64,000 bases of DNA. It comes from Delphinus delphis. Lineage: Eukaryota > Chordata > Mammalia > Artiodactyla > Delphinidae. Positions 47,962-59,000 of the stretch are shown piece after piece. The stretch spans positions 70,893,478 through 70,957,477 of the forward strand of contig NC_082689.1 of assembly GCF_949987515.2 (NCBI RefSeq). Reading direction: 5' to 3'. A program made the translations under genes and the position numbers. Within the stretch, counting starts at the first letter, position 1, and every line of letters starts with the position of its first letter. A model generated the notes under the pieces. It did not search any database. It saw nothing but the letters and a program-made list of their open reading frames with translations, and was not told where the DNA came from.

Positions 47962-48080
47962 AGGCTTTTTCTTAATCTGTAAAATGAGGAGAATAATTCC
48001 TACTCTGCCTTCCTCAGAGAGTGTGAGATTTAAATGAATAAGAGTATTCAGGGCCACACATAAGGTATGATAACTGGTGA
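47962..48080 (+). repeat. MIR SINE part 2 (split by L1)
   Basis: The text 'cttaatctgtaaaatgagga', 'attcctactctgccttcctc' and 'agatttaaatgaataagagt' continues the MIR begun at 47285. Confidence 0.75.
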
Positions 48081-48616
48081 TAAAAGAAGTGTTGGGATAC
48101 CAAAAAATGAGAAAGAACTCAATTTAGAAAATATATGTATATATATGTGTATTCCCTCCAAGGGGCTCAAGTCTCATTAGAGAGCATTTCCAGGAGAGTA
48201 TCTAGTTAAAGCATAGAAATAGTTTAAGATAATCCCAATGATTTCCAGAGAGAGTTAGCAAGACCCTTTTTTTTTTTTTTTTCATTCTGTCTCACTCTTC
48301 TAGCTATGTAGAAAGTTTGGGGCAGGCTAAACTGCCCTAGCCAGAATACCAGTCCCTTGAAATGTTTAATTCCTTTTAAAAGCTGGGTAACATGGCAGAA
48401 CATTAACTACGGGAATCAGGACTGGGCTTGTCCTTTCTGCCCTGACATTCTGTGATTTCTGCCCTTCCTTGACAGTACTTTTACTTATATATGGTTAAAG
48501 ATCCTTTTCATGATCAATTTAATAAGGATTTTAAAAATTCATCAGATAATCATCAGATAAAAATAATTCTAGATTCCTGCTGACCATAAAATAGTTGCCA
48601 CATTTAACTGATGGTA
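48081..48616. other. Unassigned sequence
   Basis: No gene. There is a short TA-rich stretch near 48130 and a T-run at 48268-48282. Confidence 0.4.
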
Positions 48617-48979
48617 TATAGGCATACTTCATTTTGTTGCACTTGGCTTTATTGCACTCTACAGATATTGTGCTTCTTACAACTCGAAGGTTTGTGGCAC
48701 CTCTGCATCGAGCAAGCCAATTTTCCAACAGCATTTTTCTCACTTCGTGTCTCTGTGTCACATTTTGGTAATTCTTGCAATATTTCTAACTTTTTCATTA
48801 TTATTATATTTGTTATGGTGACCTGTGATGTGTGATCTTTGATGTTATTATTATAATTGTTTTGGGGCACCAAGAACCATGCCGAACTTATTCGTGTGTG
48901 TGATCTGCCTGCCCCACCAAGATAAATCAATAACCTGAGATAAAATAATTTTGAAATTAGGCCAATGAATAACCCTGCA

Positions 48980-50706
48980 ATGACCTCTAAGTGTTCAAGT
49001 GAAAGAAAGTGTCACACATCTCTTATATTAAGTCAAAAACTGGAAATGATTAAGCTTAGTGAGGAAGGCATGTCATAAGCCAAGATAGGGCGAAAGTTGG
49101 CCTCTTGTGCCAAACAGGCACATTGTGAATGTAAAGGAAAAGTTCTTGAAGGAAATTAAAAGTGCTACTGCAGTTAACATATAGATGATAAGAAAGCAAA
49201 CATCCTTATTGCAGATATAGTGAAAGTTTTAGTGGTCTGGACAGAAGATCAAACCAGCAGCACCATTCCCTTAAGCCAAAGACTAATGCAGAGCAAGGCT
49301 AACTCTCGTCAATTCTGTGAAGGCTGAGAGAGGTAAGGAAGCTGCTGAAGAAAATTTGAAGCTGGCGGAGGTTGTTTCATGAGGTTGAAGGAAAGAAGCC
49401 GTCTCCATAACATCAAAGTGCAAGGTGAAGCGGAAAGTACTAATGTCGAAGTTGTAGCAAGTTATCCAGAAGGTCTAGCTAAGATAATTAATGAAGACGG
49501 CTACACTAAACAGATTTTTCAATGTACACAAAACAGCCTTTTATTGGAAAAAGATGCCATCTAGGACTTTCATAGCTAGAGAGGAGAAGTCAATGCCTGG
49601 CTTCAAAGCTTCAAAAGACAGCCTGACTCTGTTGTTAGGAGCTAATGCAGCTGGTGATTTTAAGTTGAAGCCAGTGCTCATTTACCATTTTGAAAATGCT
49701 CTCATAAGAATTATGCTGTATCTACTCTGCATATGCTCTATAAATGGAACAACAAAGCCTGGATGACAGCACATCTGTTTAAAACATGGTCTACTGAATA
49801 TTTTAAGCCCACTGTTGAGACCTACTGCTCAGAAGAAAAGACTCCTTTCAAAGTAGTACTACTCATTGACAGTGTCCCTGTCACCCAAGAGCTCTGATGG
49901 AGATGTACAATGAAGTTAATGTTGTTTTCATGCCTGCTAGCACAACATCCATTCTGCAGCCCATGGATCAAGGAGTAATTACTTAAGAAAAACATTTTGT
50001 AAGGCTATAGCTGCCATAGTGATTTTTCTGATGGTTATGGGCAAAGTCAATTGAAAACCTTCTGGAAAGGATTCACCATTCTAGCTACCATTAAGAACAT
50101 TTGTGGTTCATGGGAAGAGGTCAAAATATCCACGTTAACAGGAGGTTGGAAAAAGTTGATTCCAACTCTCATGGGTGACTTGGAGGGGCTCAAGACCTCA
50201 GTAGAGGAAGTAACTGCAAATGTGGTAGAAGTAGAAAGAAAACCAGAAGTGGAGCCTGAAGATGTGTCTGAATTGCTGCAATCCCATGATAAAATTTTAA
50301 TTGATAAAGAGTTGTTTCTTATGGATGAGCAAGGAAAGTGGTTTCTTGAGATGGAATCTACTCCTGGTGAAGATGCTATAAAGATTGTTGAAACGACAAC
50401 AGAGAATTTAGAATATTACTATTTGATAAAGCAGCAGGGTTTGGGAGGGTTGACTCCCATTTTGGAGGAAGTTCTACTATGGGTAAAGTGCTATCAAACA
50501 GCATTGCATGCTATAGAGAAGTCCTTTGTGAAAGGAAGAGCCAACGAATGTGGCAAACTTCATTGTTATCTTATTTTAAGAAATTGCCACAGTCACCCCA
50601 ACCTTCAGCAACCACCACCCTGATCAGTCAGCAACCATCAACATCGAGGCAAGACCCTCCACCAGCAAAAAGATTATGACTCACTGAAGGCTCAGACGAT
50701 GGTTAG
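48980..50706 (+). pseudogene. Tigger1-type transposase pseudogene
   Basis: A cut-and-paste DDE transposase with an N-terminal CENP-B-like DNA-binding region, known from the pogo/Tigger family. The ATG at 48980 opens MTSKCSSERKC and continues through the helix-turn-helix wording KLEMIKLSEEGMS before a stop at about 49076. Later segments are recognisable in shifting frames: the KERSRLHNIKVQGEA region (49384 on), the catalytic-core block [15 protein letters not shown] (49519 on), [12 protein letters not shown] (about 49862) and ILQPMDQGV (about 49955). The C-terminal 190-codon open piece is at 50051-50623. In the first catalytic motif the family's VDE is read here as VHK, so the first catalytic Asp is lost; the Asp in QPMDQG is retained. 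Stops, frameshifts and small deletions make it non-functional. Confidence 0.9.
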
Positions 50707-50732
50707 CATTTGTTAGCGATGGAGCGTTTTTA

Positions 50733-50950
50733 GTTCTTTTTTTTTTTTTTTTTTTTTTGCGGTACGCGGGCCTCTCATTGTTGTGGCCTCTCCCGTTGTG
50801 GAGCACAGGCTCCGGATGCGCAGGCTCAGCGGCCATGGCTCACGGTCCCAGCCGCTCCGCGGCATGTGGGATCTTCCCGGACCGGGGCACGAACCCGTGT
50901 TCCCTGCATCGGCAGGCGGACTCTCAACCACTGCACCACCAGGGAAGCCC
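50733..50950 (-). mobile_element. CHR-family SINE inserted in the Tigger 3' end, antisense
   Basis: The T-run at 50737-50758 and the reverse-complement CHR body follow directly after the transposase end. The perfect 14-bp duplication atggagcgttttta lies at 50719-50732 and 50952-50965. It dates the SINE as younger than the transposon. Confidence 0.96.
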
Positions 50951-51165
50951 AATGGAGCGTTTTTAAAATAAGGTATGTACATTGGTGTTTTAGACATAAT
51001 GATTTTGCACATTTAATAGACTACTGGATAGTGTAAATATAACCTTTATATGCACTGGAATATTTGCTTTATTGTGGTGGGCTGGAGCCAAACTTGCAGT
51101 ATCTCCAAGGTACGCGTGTACAATAGTTTGCTGCTTCTTTTTTCAGGGATCCAGTAAATTATAGG

Positions 51166-51316
51166 CCTGTGCTGTCGAATATGGTAGCCACTAGCCACAT
51201 GGGACTATTTCCATTTAAATTTAAGTTAATTAAAATAAAAAATTCAGCTCCTCAGTCAACACTCAGCCGTATTTCAAGTGCTCACCAGCTACCGTATTGG
51301 ACAGTACAGATGTAAA
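51166..51316. mobile_element. Small non-autonomous hAT-like DNA transposon
   Basis: The left end 'ctgtgctgtcgaatatggtag' and the reverse complement of the right end 'ctgtactgtccaatacggta' are matching inverted termini. The interior 'gccactagccacatgggact' matches the copy at 12502. It lies about 50 bp from the Tigger right end. Confidence 0.7.
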
Positions 51317-52105
51317 ACATTTTCATCATTACAGAAGATTCTAATGGATGGCTCTATTAGAGACTATTTTCTAACCCATTTGTTGCTGTTTTTTCTTCCT
51401 GCTATCTCCCTCAAAGTCTTGCTCTTTCATGCTTGTTTGTTTCGAATGAGCAATGGGAAAAAAAGAGATCAAACTCCTGTCCAATGTTTCTGTGTTTTAG
51501 TAGTGTTGATGAAATAGCTGGTAACTGAATGAGCTGAAACTATTGACTAGAGTAAGATTTTAGAAATACCTTTGAATTTAATTTATATGTAGCACCCAAA
51601 GAAGTGGTATAGAGGTGGCTATATTTGGTTTTTAAATGGACTAGTATCATGTCTTTGCTAAACACTTCTCATAAGCTAGTGACTACACTTTTCCTATTGA
51701 GTGTTGTTTCATTACCTGTAAAAATTTTGTTTCATTACAGACTCCTTCAGTAAGTGAAAATTAGGCCACTATGCTCATATCTAGGCCATTTCTCAGTTTA
51801 AACAAAATTTCTGATCCGAGATATGTTCGGATATTGATATATGCCAGTTAAAATATTGACTTTAAACAAAGAGGTCATAAAAAATATGTGATTAAAATGA
51901 TTAGGAGTTGAATCCTTATCATATAACACAAAGTAAATGAGGGTTGCATAATTCTGTACTTAAGAGGTGCAGCTCCATTGCACAGGCATGTTCCTGGATA
52001 TTCCAGACTGCTTTTAAATTATAGTGCTTCGTGTTGAGAGATTGATATTAAAATATACTTGGGAATTAAAATTCACTTATGATGAATAGTTGTTTAAAAA
52101 GCTTT
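51317..52105. other. Unassigned AT-rich sequence
   Basis: No gene or recognisable repeat. Confidence 0.4.
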
Positions 52106-52121
52106 AAGATAACACCGTGGA

Positions 52122-52330
52122 GGGCTTCCCTGGTGGCGCAGTGGTTGAGAGTCCGCCTGCCGATGCAGGGGACTCGGGTTTGTGCCGCGGTCCGGGAAGA
52201 TCCCACATGCCGCGGAGTGGCTGGGCCCGTGAGCCATGGCCGCTGAGCCTGCGTGTCCGGAGCCTGTGCTCTGCAATGGGAGAGGCCACAACAGGGAGAG
52301 GCCCGCGTACTGCAAAAAAAAAAAAAAAAA
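52122..52330 (+). mobile_element. CHR-family SINE (short form)
   Basis: The standard body with an A-run. The perfect 17-bp duplication aagataacaccgtggag lies at 52106-52122 and 52330-52346, the longest exact one in the window and a sign of a young insertion. Confidence 0.96.
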
Positions 52331-52346
52331 AGATAACACCGTGGAG

Positions 52347-53714
52347 ACATGGTGTTAAAAAAGAAGTCTTCAAAACGAAGCCACATTTCTTCGGATCAGA
52401 ACCAGAAACATTTGTGTAAGCAGTATATTTACCAAATGGATCTCCAGTAATGGAAGCCCATTTTTCACTTTAACATGGATGTAATTTATGCAAAGACAGG
52501 CAACAAAATTATATCTTCTTGTTGCTTAATGTTTCCTACATGGACCAAATTTCGGTCGTTTTTTTATTGTGAAACCAAAAATAAAGTTTGCTGCTGAAAA
52601 CTTGACTTCTGTGAACAGGCTCGTTTCAAGCATATTTTCCTATCTTCATATCCAGACCAGTGAGAATAGGTACTTACCCAGGAGATTCAGTCAGTTAGCC
52701 CGTAGCCATGAACCCCAGAAGGGAAGAGTAGTTTATCGCTCATCTAGTTGGACTTCCTACATGATGTGAATTGCTTGAGGATCGGGCAATGAGGGTGATG
52801 TCCCGGGTGTGAACCGGCTTTGTTCTAGGCAGCTGGGCAGGCTCCTTAGTAGCATATCTTTCCAGAATTCCAAATCATTAAATGAGATGCTTGTTTCCCA
52901 GTCGCTGTGTCATGACACACCAGTGAGTCACAAAAATTTCCCTGCAGTGTTGCAGCAAACCTAGCTTTCCCCAAAGCTCTGCTTCCTTCTTGGACACATT
53001 GCTACCAGGCTACCAGCATGGCCTGCACATTCTGTCCCCAGTCCCAAGGGTTTTACATTCTTTATGTCTGGATTTAGCTAAAGTCTTTTCTTGGCTAGGG
53101 TTGGTTTGCAGTTCCTAATCTGAATTCCTCCACCCATGCCAAGCTGTTTTTGCAAGGGGTTAAGCCAGTCTCTACACATAGGTCTAACAGTTTATCGTTC
53201 AAAATGACATTTCTTTGAGTTACTCATTGCCAGTGTCCTATGAAACCACCATTTCTTTTATTTCCTAGAACTGGGAAGGAATTTGAGACATCAGGTGAAA
53301 AGGAAGAGGGCAGAAAGAAAATTGTGGGGATGACAAACGCTTGTGAACTTGACTGTTTCTTATGGGCCAGAAAAACATTTGTGTCAGCCTTGCCCATTCT
53401 TAGAAGCCCTTTCAGAATGTTTTCCTCAAAGTTTTCTGTGGCCACTATGTGGTCAGTCTCCTTCTCCCTGTTCTCCTACTGTGTATTGTTTAGATCTCCG
53501 CCATATTGCTACTGATCAGGTTCTGCTTTGTCACTTGGTCATTTGTGCATGTCTCTTATTGAAATAGTCACATTCTTCTTTTTATCTTCAGAAGCATCTA
53601 TAATATGGTATGATATAATATAGTATAATATACAACATAAAATAACAATATATAAGTTTATACATAGATATATATTTTTTAAGTTCCTTAAATATAACAG
53701 ATTCCTATTCAATA
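52347..53714. other. Unassigned sequence
   Basis: Short frames only. A donor-like 'gtaagtacc' on the minus strand near 52670 has no convincing acceptor. 53600-53690 is very AT-rich. No gene supported. Confidence 0.4.
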
Positions 53715-54240
53715 CATAGTATTGAGTACTTACTCTACGTTGTACAAGACACACTGGTGAAAAAACAATGAACAAAACAGGTATGACCCCTTCTCTCAAG
53801 GAGCTTCCATCAGAGCATGGACATTAAATAATAATTTAAATTGCAACTTGATGAGTCCAGAAAAGGAGATGTACAGTGTGCTCTATGTAAGATGATGTAA
53901 CAGGAGGGCCTAGCCTCTTCCGGGGGTTGCAAGGGGGGATTTTCTGGTAGAAGTGCCTTGTGTGTTGTAAGCTGACACTTGAAGGATAAGTGGGAGTTAA
54001 CCAGGCAGAGGTAGAGGAAGAGCATTCCATGCAGAGGGAACAGCATGTGTAAAGCACGTTGCTGGATAGGTTGCCTTGCAGATGTGAAGAACTGAAAGAC
54101 CAGTGTACCTGGAACATAGTGGGTGAGGAAGAGAGTGGTGCTAGAGGGGTGGATAGGTATCAAATCTTGCAAGTATTTGTGGGCCATGTGTGGAGGGTTT
54201 GGTTCTTTACCCTAAAATCAAGAAATCACCACTGAAGGGT
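53715..54240 (+). repeat. Ancient mammal-wide repeat (unnamed family)
   Basis: The order 'attgagtacttactctacgt', 'aatgaacaaaacaggtatga', 'ctcaaggagcttccatcag', 'gacacttgaaggataagtgg', 'gaagagcattccatgcagag' and 'ggaacagcatgtgtaaagc' is the clearest 5' half of the family also present at 17.6 and 34.5 kb. A 125-codon minus-strand frame across it is a shadow. Confidence 0.6.
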
Positions 54241-54853
54241 ATAAAGCAGAAGATGCTTAATCCACATATTTATTCAGTTAAATCCTAACAGCCTTCAGCT
54301 TTCGGAACTTACACTGGCACTCGTTGTTCTCATTTGCACTTTTACTATCTGGAGAAAAGAGGAAGTAGTATGACATACAGGTAATTGGAACCTCTCTACC
54401 AAAAGATAATAAGATGCCTCCTCAAAAAGAAAGAACTACCAGTCTGGATCTAAAGCTTTTGAAATTTGAATTTTATTCTATCTTAGACGTGGACCACTCA
54501 GTTTATTCTGAAAACCTGATTTCTAGCAATCATCTTCTTCCCAGTTTATTCTTGGACTCTTGTCTCAGTGAATTAGACCATTCTTGAGTCCTGAGACCGT
54601 TCCCCCTGCCGCAATCCCCTGCCCCACCCTGCCCAAACACTTAGCCATTGAAGGGAAAAATCTCGACGGTTTTTCTCTTGCTGGAGCCGTGTGTCCATAT
54701 CAATTATAAGCAGTCTCATGGAAAGCTTGGAGGAAGGAAAGGAGGGGAAGAGGCATCAAAGGACCTGGGGCTAGGCGCCCAATCATTATTTTGCTGAACT
54801 GGAGCTCAAACAGATAGGAGAGTTGCAAAATTTGTGAATGCAGTGAGAATAAG
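54241..54853. other. Unassigned sequence with a candidate microexon
   Basis: No repeat recognised. A possible 36-base minus-strand microexon lies at 54313-54348. Confidence 0.35.
54313..54348 (-). CDS. Candidate 36-nt microexon (unrecognised gene)
   Basis: On the minus strand an excellent acceptor (cttcctcttttctccag) and an excellent donor (cagt/gtaagttcc) stand 36 bases apart. A 12-codon insert keeps frame. Two frames are open: one reads IVKVQMRTTSAS, the other SKSANENNECQ with split ends. The third frame has a stop. It is phase-incompatible with direct joining from the candidate exon at 57389-57509. The signals are good but so short a segment cannot be tested by coding content. Confidence 0.2.
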
Positions 54854-54870
54854 GAAGGCAAGAACTTTTA

Positions 54871-54978
54871 CTTTTTTTTTTTTTTTTTGGAGGTATAATT
54901 GACCTACAGCACTATGTTAGTTCCAGGTACACAACACAGTGATTCAGTAATTCTATACATGACAAAATGATCACCACA
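54871..54978 (-). mobile_element. Very short LINE-1 3' end, antisense
   Basis: A T-run (54872-54888) then 'ggaggtataattgacctaca', 'agttccaggtacacaacaca'. Only about 90 bases of L1 are left. The target duplication gaaggcaagaa(c/t)tttta lies at 54854-54870 and 54979-54995 with one mismatch. Confidence 0.88.
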
Positions 54979-54995
54979 GAAGGCAAGAATTTTTA

Positions 54996-55489
54996 ATGCG
55001 TGTTCTCAAATTTTAAAATCCAGCTTATTATATTGCTTGAAGATGCCAGTACTTTGTGCATAGAACCTTTAAATGATTAACGGTTCTTAAACATCACAAC
55101 AAAGCTAGAGGTGTGCATAAAGAGGCATAGGTTCCGAAAGGTTATTTTTTGCTTTTTGAATCCTTAAGACTAGTAGAAATGAAAAAAAAAAAAAGTTCAG
55201 ATTAATCAGTTCTTACTAAAAAGAAGCACTGGAGAGAGTAGTTTTTAGTCAATTGTTTGATTATTTGATGATCACTACTAGATACAAAATAGAAAAATAG
55301 AGATACAGTGTTTTCTTATGAGAAACATATCTCTGAAATAATTTTGTATTTGCTTTTAAGCACTCTCAACTCTTGGACAGAGTATTTCACCTCTGACCCA
55401 GTTTCCCACTGCATGGTAGGGCTATAGGAGCCTATGGACGTGAAAGGGCTTTTAAAAACTATAGAGCACATACAAATGTATATACTAGT
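54996..55489. other. Unassigned AT-rich sequence
   Basis: No gene or recognisable repeat. Confidence 0.4.
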
Positions 55490-55494
55490 ATTAT

Positions 55495-56003
55495 TGTTCC
55501 AGTTATCTATTACTGAGGAACAAACCATCCTAAACTTAAAACAATGATTTATTATTTTGCACAATACCCTGGGTTGGCTGGGATCTGCTGGGTGGCTCCA
55601 GGTGACTTTGGGTCATTCATGCAGCTGCATGCAGTTGGGAACTGAGCTGTGGATAGAAGGTCTAAGATGAGTGCATTCACATGCCCCCCAGGTGTCTGGC
55701 TCTTGGCTGGAGTGCCTCTGTGCCCTTCACCTGGCTTCCCATTCTGCAAGACCTCTCTCTCCACGTGGTCTCTCTACCTGGGTGCAGACCAGCCCAGACT
55801 TCTTTACGTGGCATTTTGGCTGAAGTCTTCTTAAGTTACTCAGCAATGCTTTTACATTCTTCTGGTCCATTACAGGGCCAACCCACATTCAGTGGGAGGA
55901 AAAATAGATTCCAACTCTTGACCGAGCAGAGCAAACTCACATTGGGAAAGCATACACAGACTGGGAGGGATTGTGGCAGCCATCTTTGGAAAATTCTATG
56001 ACA
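55495..56003 (-). mobile_element. Complete solitary MLT1-type LTR (ERVL-MaLR), antisense
   Basis: The LTR runs from TG to CA on both strands, with a perfect 5-bp target duplication (attat) at 55490-55494 and 56004-56008. Antisense landmarks are 'agttatctattactgagga', 'ttgtggcagccatctttgg' and 'gagggattgtgg'. It is a solo LTR of about 509 bp left after recombination between two LTRs, or a single-LTR remnant, with no coding sequence. Confidence 0.85.
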
Positions 56004-56008
56004 ATTAT

Positions 56009-59000
56009 TAGGTAAAGCTTGATAAGTTAAAATATTCTACTCTCAATGAGTAAGCACTTAGAAACAAACTCTTGACCTACACTACTTCCAGAGATTAAAA
56101 AAATTTGTCATTTTTAATATGTATGCATAATAACCATCAAATATATTCACAGTAGTTATTCTAGTTGAAGGGGAAAATGTGTCCCCTAAAAACCCAATTC
56201 CTGATTTAGTCTCATTGTTTAATAACAAAGAAATATACTACAATCATACTTTTTATTGTTTCAGAAGTTAAACGCACTCTACCCGTTTACTGATACAAAG
56301 GGAATTTGGATCTCCCTCTAGTGGCAATAGGTTTTCTTTTCTTTTTTTTCAGAGCTTGCTTGAAACAGTAAGATGGCTGACATATATAACAGAACACAGT
56401 TTCAAAAATGACTGGTTTTCACCGAGATGGATGCTTTCTCCTGTGTGAGTTATGGTAGATTCTTTCATTTCTTATGAGAAATGTTCACCTTCCTAAGAAA
56501 CAATCATCATATTATATGACAAAAAAAATTGAAAGGAGACTTCCTGTTAACTTTTAAAGTATAAAAACTGTTCCCGTCAATCAAGGTCTTAAGTGAAAAT
56601 GATTATATTTTGACAACTAAAATAGCTTGATCCTTCACTGAAAAAATAAATTGGATTTTTAGTTTTTGTCTGAAGAATTATTTTTGGAGCCGATAAATGT
56701 ATTTAATTGCAAAAATCTTTAGAAAGAGAGCAATAGGTAGTTATTGAAATGTGAAGCTTGAGAAACACTAATAGCCAAACCAAAAATAAATGAATAAAAA
56801 TAAAAATAGAAGTGCCAAAGCCTTATGCTTTCCTCTAAAAAAAAGTTCAGGTTCGGATAGCTATCTCTATCATTGTATAAAAGGAAGCACCACGTCAAAG
56901 GGTGGGAATAGAAAAACAGCGACAGCGGAATTTGTAAATGAGGCTTTCCTATCCTCACCCCACCACCCAGGAGAGTTAATAATGTTCATTAAGTTAGTCT
57001 CTTATCTGTCCATTTACAGGCAGAGCTATTCTGATTCTTTAAGAAAGGACATTTTCTGTAATGCTATCAGAAAAGACATTCTTACAAAATGCTGTTTTCT
57101 CAACTATTTGCTGAAGCTGATCCAAGTTACTTATACTGCATTGTCTTGTGTGGCAGGCTGAAGCCCTCATCCCTCTCTTCTCCTTCCCACAAAGATAGCA
57201 GGATGGACAGGGATGGTAGGTAAGAATCCAGAGATTTTTTTTTTTCTTTTTTAATTTCCAGAAAGTAGAACCTAGGATTATCAGAAGAATTCCAGGATAT
57301 TTTTTGTTTGGGAGTAAACTATGAACCAGTAAGGTTTCATGAAAATAATTAAACCATCCAATGAAAATTTAGTGTTTCGTTCCAATACCTCTTTTCAGTT
57401 CGATGTGTATAGCCAAGTATGTGTCTCTTGTGGTCTCGATTACATCCGGTGTTTTTAGCTGGCAGCATTTCCTCTGTTGAGGCCCCACTTGATTTGCCAG
57501 GCTTCATTTCTGTGAATATAAAGAGAGAAAACCAAGTTGTATGAAAGAGTGAAATTTAAGAAAAAATTAAGTGTTAGGATAACATTGATTTTTGAAACAA
57601 AAAATGAGACACTAAATCTGTTATAAACAAACTGGTCCTCTGATTATGAAAAATATATAGGCTACAAAAGTACTTGGAAAGTCTTATAGCCATCTTTTAA
57701 CCACCCTGTATGTTTTCTTTTGAATATTTATAAAAACCTAATTCAACTAACAAACAGAGACCAAAGAAGCCCCTCCTATGTAGTTAGTTGCACACATCTG
57801 GAATAATGAAAGTGAATTTGCAATTCTTAAAATGGTGTTTTCTTCCAGTTCTCATAGAAGTGTTTTTGGAGCAGTGGTCTATACTAACAGCTGTATTCAA
57901 TCTTGAGTAAAAGTCACTTCCTGAAGAGAATGAAATTCAACTTAACATTCGAGCTTGCCCAGAATGTAATCCTGTGGGGCGGGTGTACTATGTGATTATG
58001 AAACTGGACGTGGGCACCCTGCTGAGGTGATTTCTTGTAAATGGTACCCAACAGAAACCGTTAATCAGTGCCAGTGCTTTTAACTGAAGATTTAATCATC
58101 TAAAAGCATTGCTTATTCATTGTCAATTAAGACAAAACCATCTTAATTTTCAAGAATTTTATTCTTTGGTGTTTTGAAAATATAATTCCCTTCTGAAATT
58201 ATATTTATATGGAATCTATCTTTATCTATCTACACATACTCATATATATAGATATGCATACCTACATATGTTTATATATATTTAGACTTCTCAGGTTTTT
58301 TAAATTGCTGTGTCATACTTGCGTTTCAGGCAAAGTTTATTTTTGATTTTTAAAATTCATTCATTCATTCACTTACTGTAGTGAACCTAATTTAAATAGA
58401 ATTTTTGTTCCTGGCCTCATTAGTTGATTACATATATAGATATGAGAGGTACAGTTTTAGCTATTTAATATTGAGTTTAAAAATATCTTTTAGTAGGTAG
58501 TACTGACTTTTACTCTCCTAAATATTGTACTTATTTAAAAGAAAGAAAATGTTGTATAACTTGGATATTGCTAAATCCTAGTGGAATCATGGTTTAGATG
58601 GAAAAGTTTTTACTGAATCAGTTGTTTTCTTTATGGATCACTCTTTTGTTGTCTAAACAACGAATGCATAGTTTTCAATCAAGACTACCAAATTGAAATA
58701 AAGTCTAACACATTAAGCCAGAATTAACAAACAAACATATATAAAAATTCCAGCCTTCTCAATTTGTAGAAATCAAAACCATTTCCCGTTTTACTTTGGT
58801 AACAAAGAAGGAACTAGGCTTTTTTCATTCCTTGACGAAATCTCTGAGTTGCTTTGAAGACCTTTGTTTATAGTGGCTTAGTGCATTCTTTTCTTCTTGA
58901 CATGCTCCCCTCCCTCCAGTGAGATACTAATTAAAGAGAGGCCACTGTGACCCTAGATTGTTTAAAAGTCACCAGGAATGAGGCAGCAGCACAAATCTGG

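Larger units (their letters stand above)
48619..51118 (+). mobile_element. Tigger1-like DNA transposon, near full length
   Basis: A TcMar-Tigger (pogo-like) transposon. The left terminus 'taggcatacttc' and the reverse complement of the right terminus 'cacgcgtaccttggagata' correspond to the Tigger1 inverted repeats, each next to a TA target dinucleotide (48617-48618 and 51119-51120). Between them lie the non-coding 5' region ('tttgtggcacctctgc', 'cacttcgtgtctctgtgtc') and a decayed transposase gene. About 2.5 kb in total; without the 232-base SINE insertion and duplication it is about 2.27 kb, slightly shorter than the full-length family. The transposase is clearly inactive. Confidence 0.93.

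Noticed and set aside
53810..54187. 125-codon minus-strand frame
   Set aside because: It runs antisense through an ancient interspersed repeat and is a shadow.
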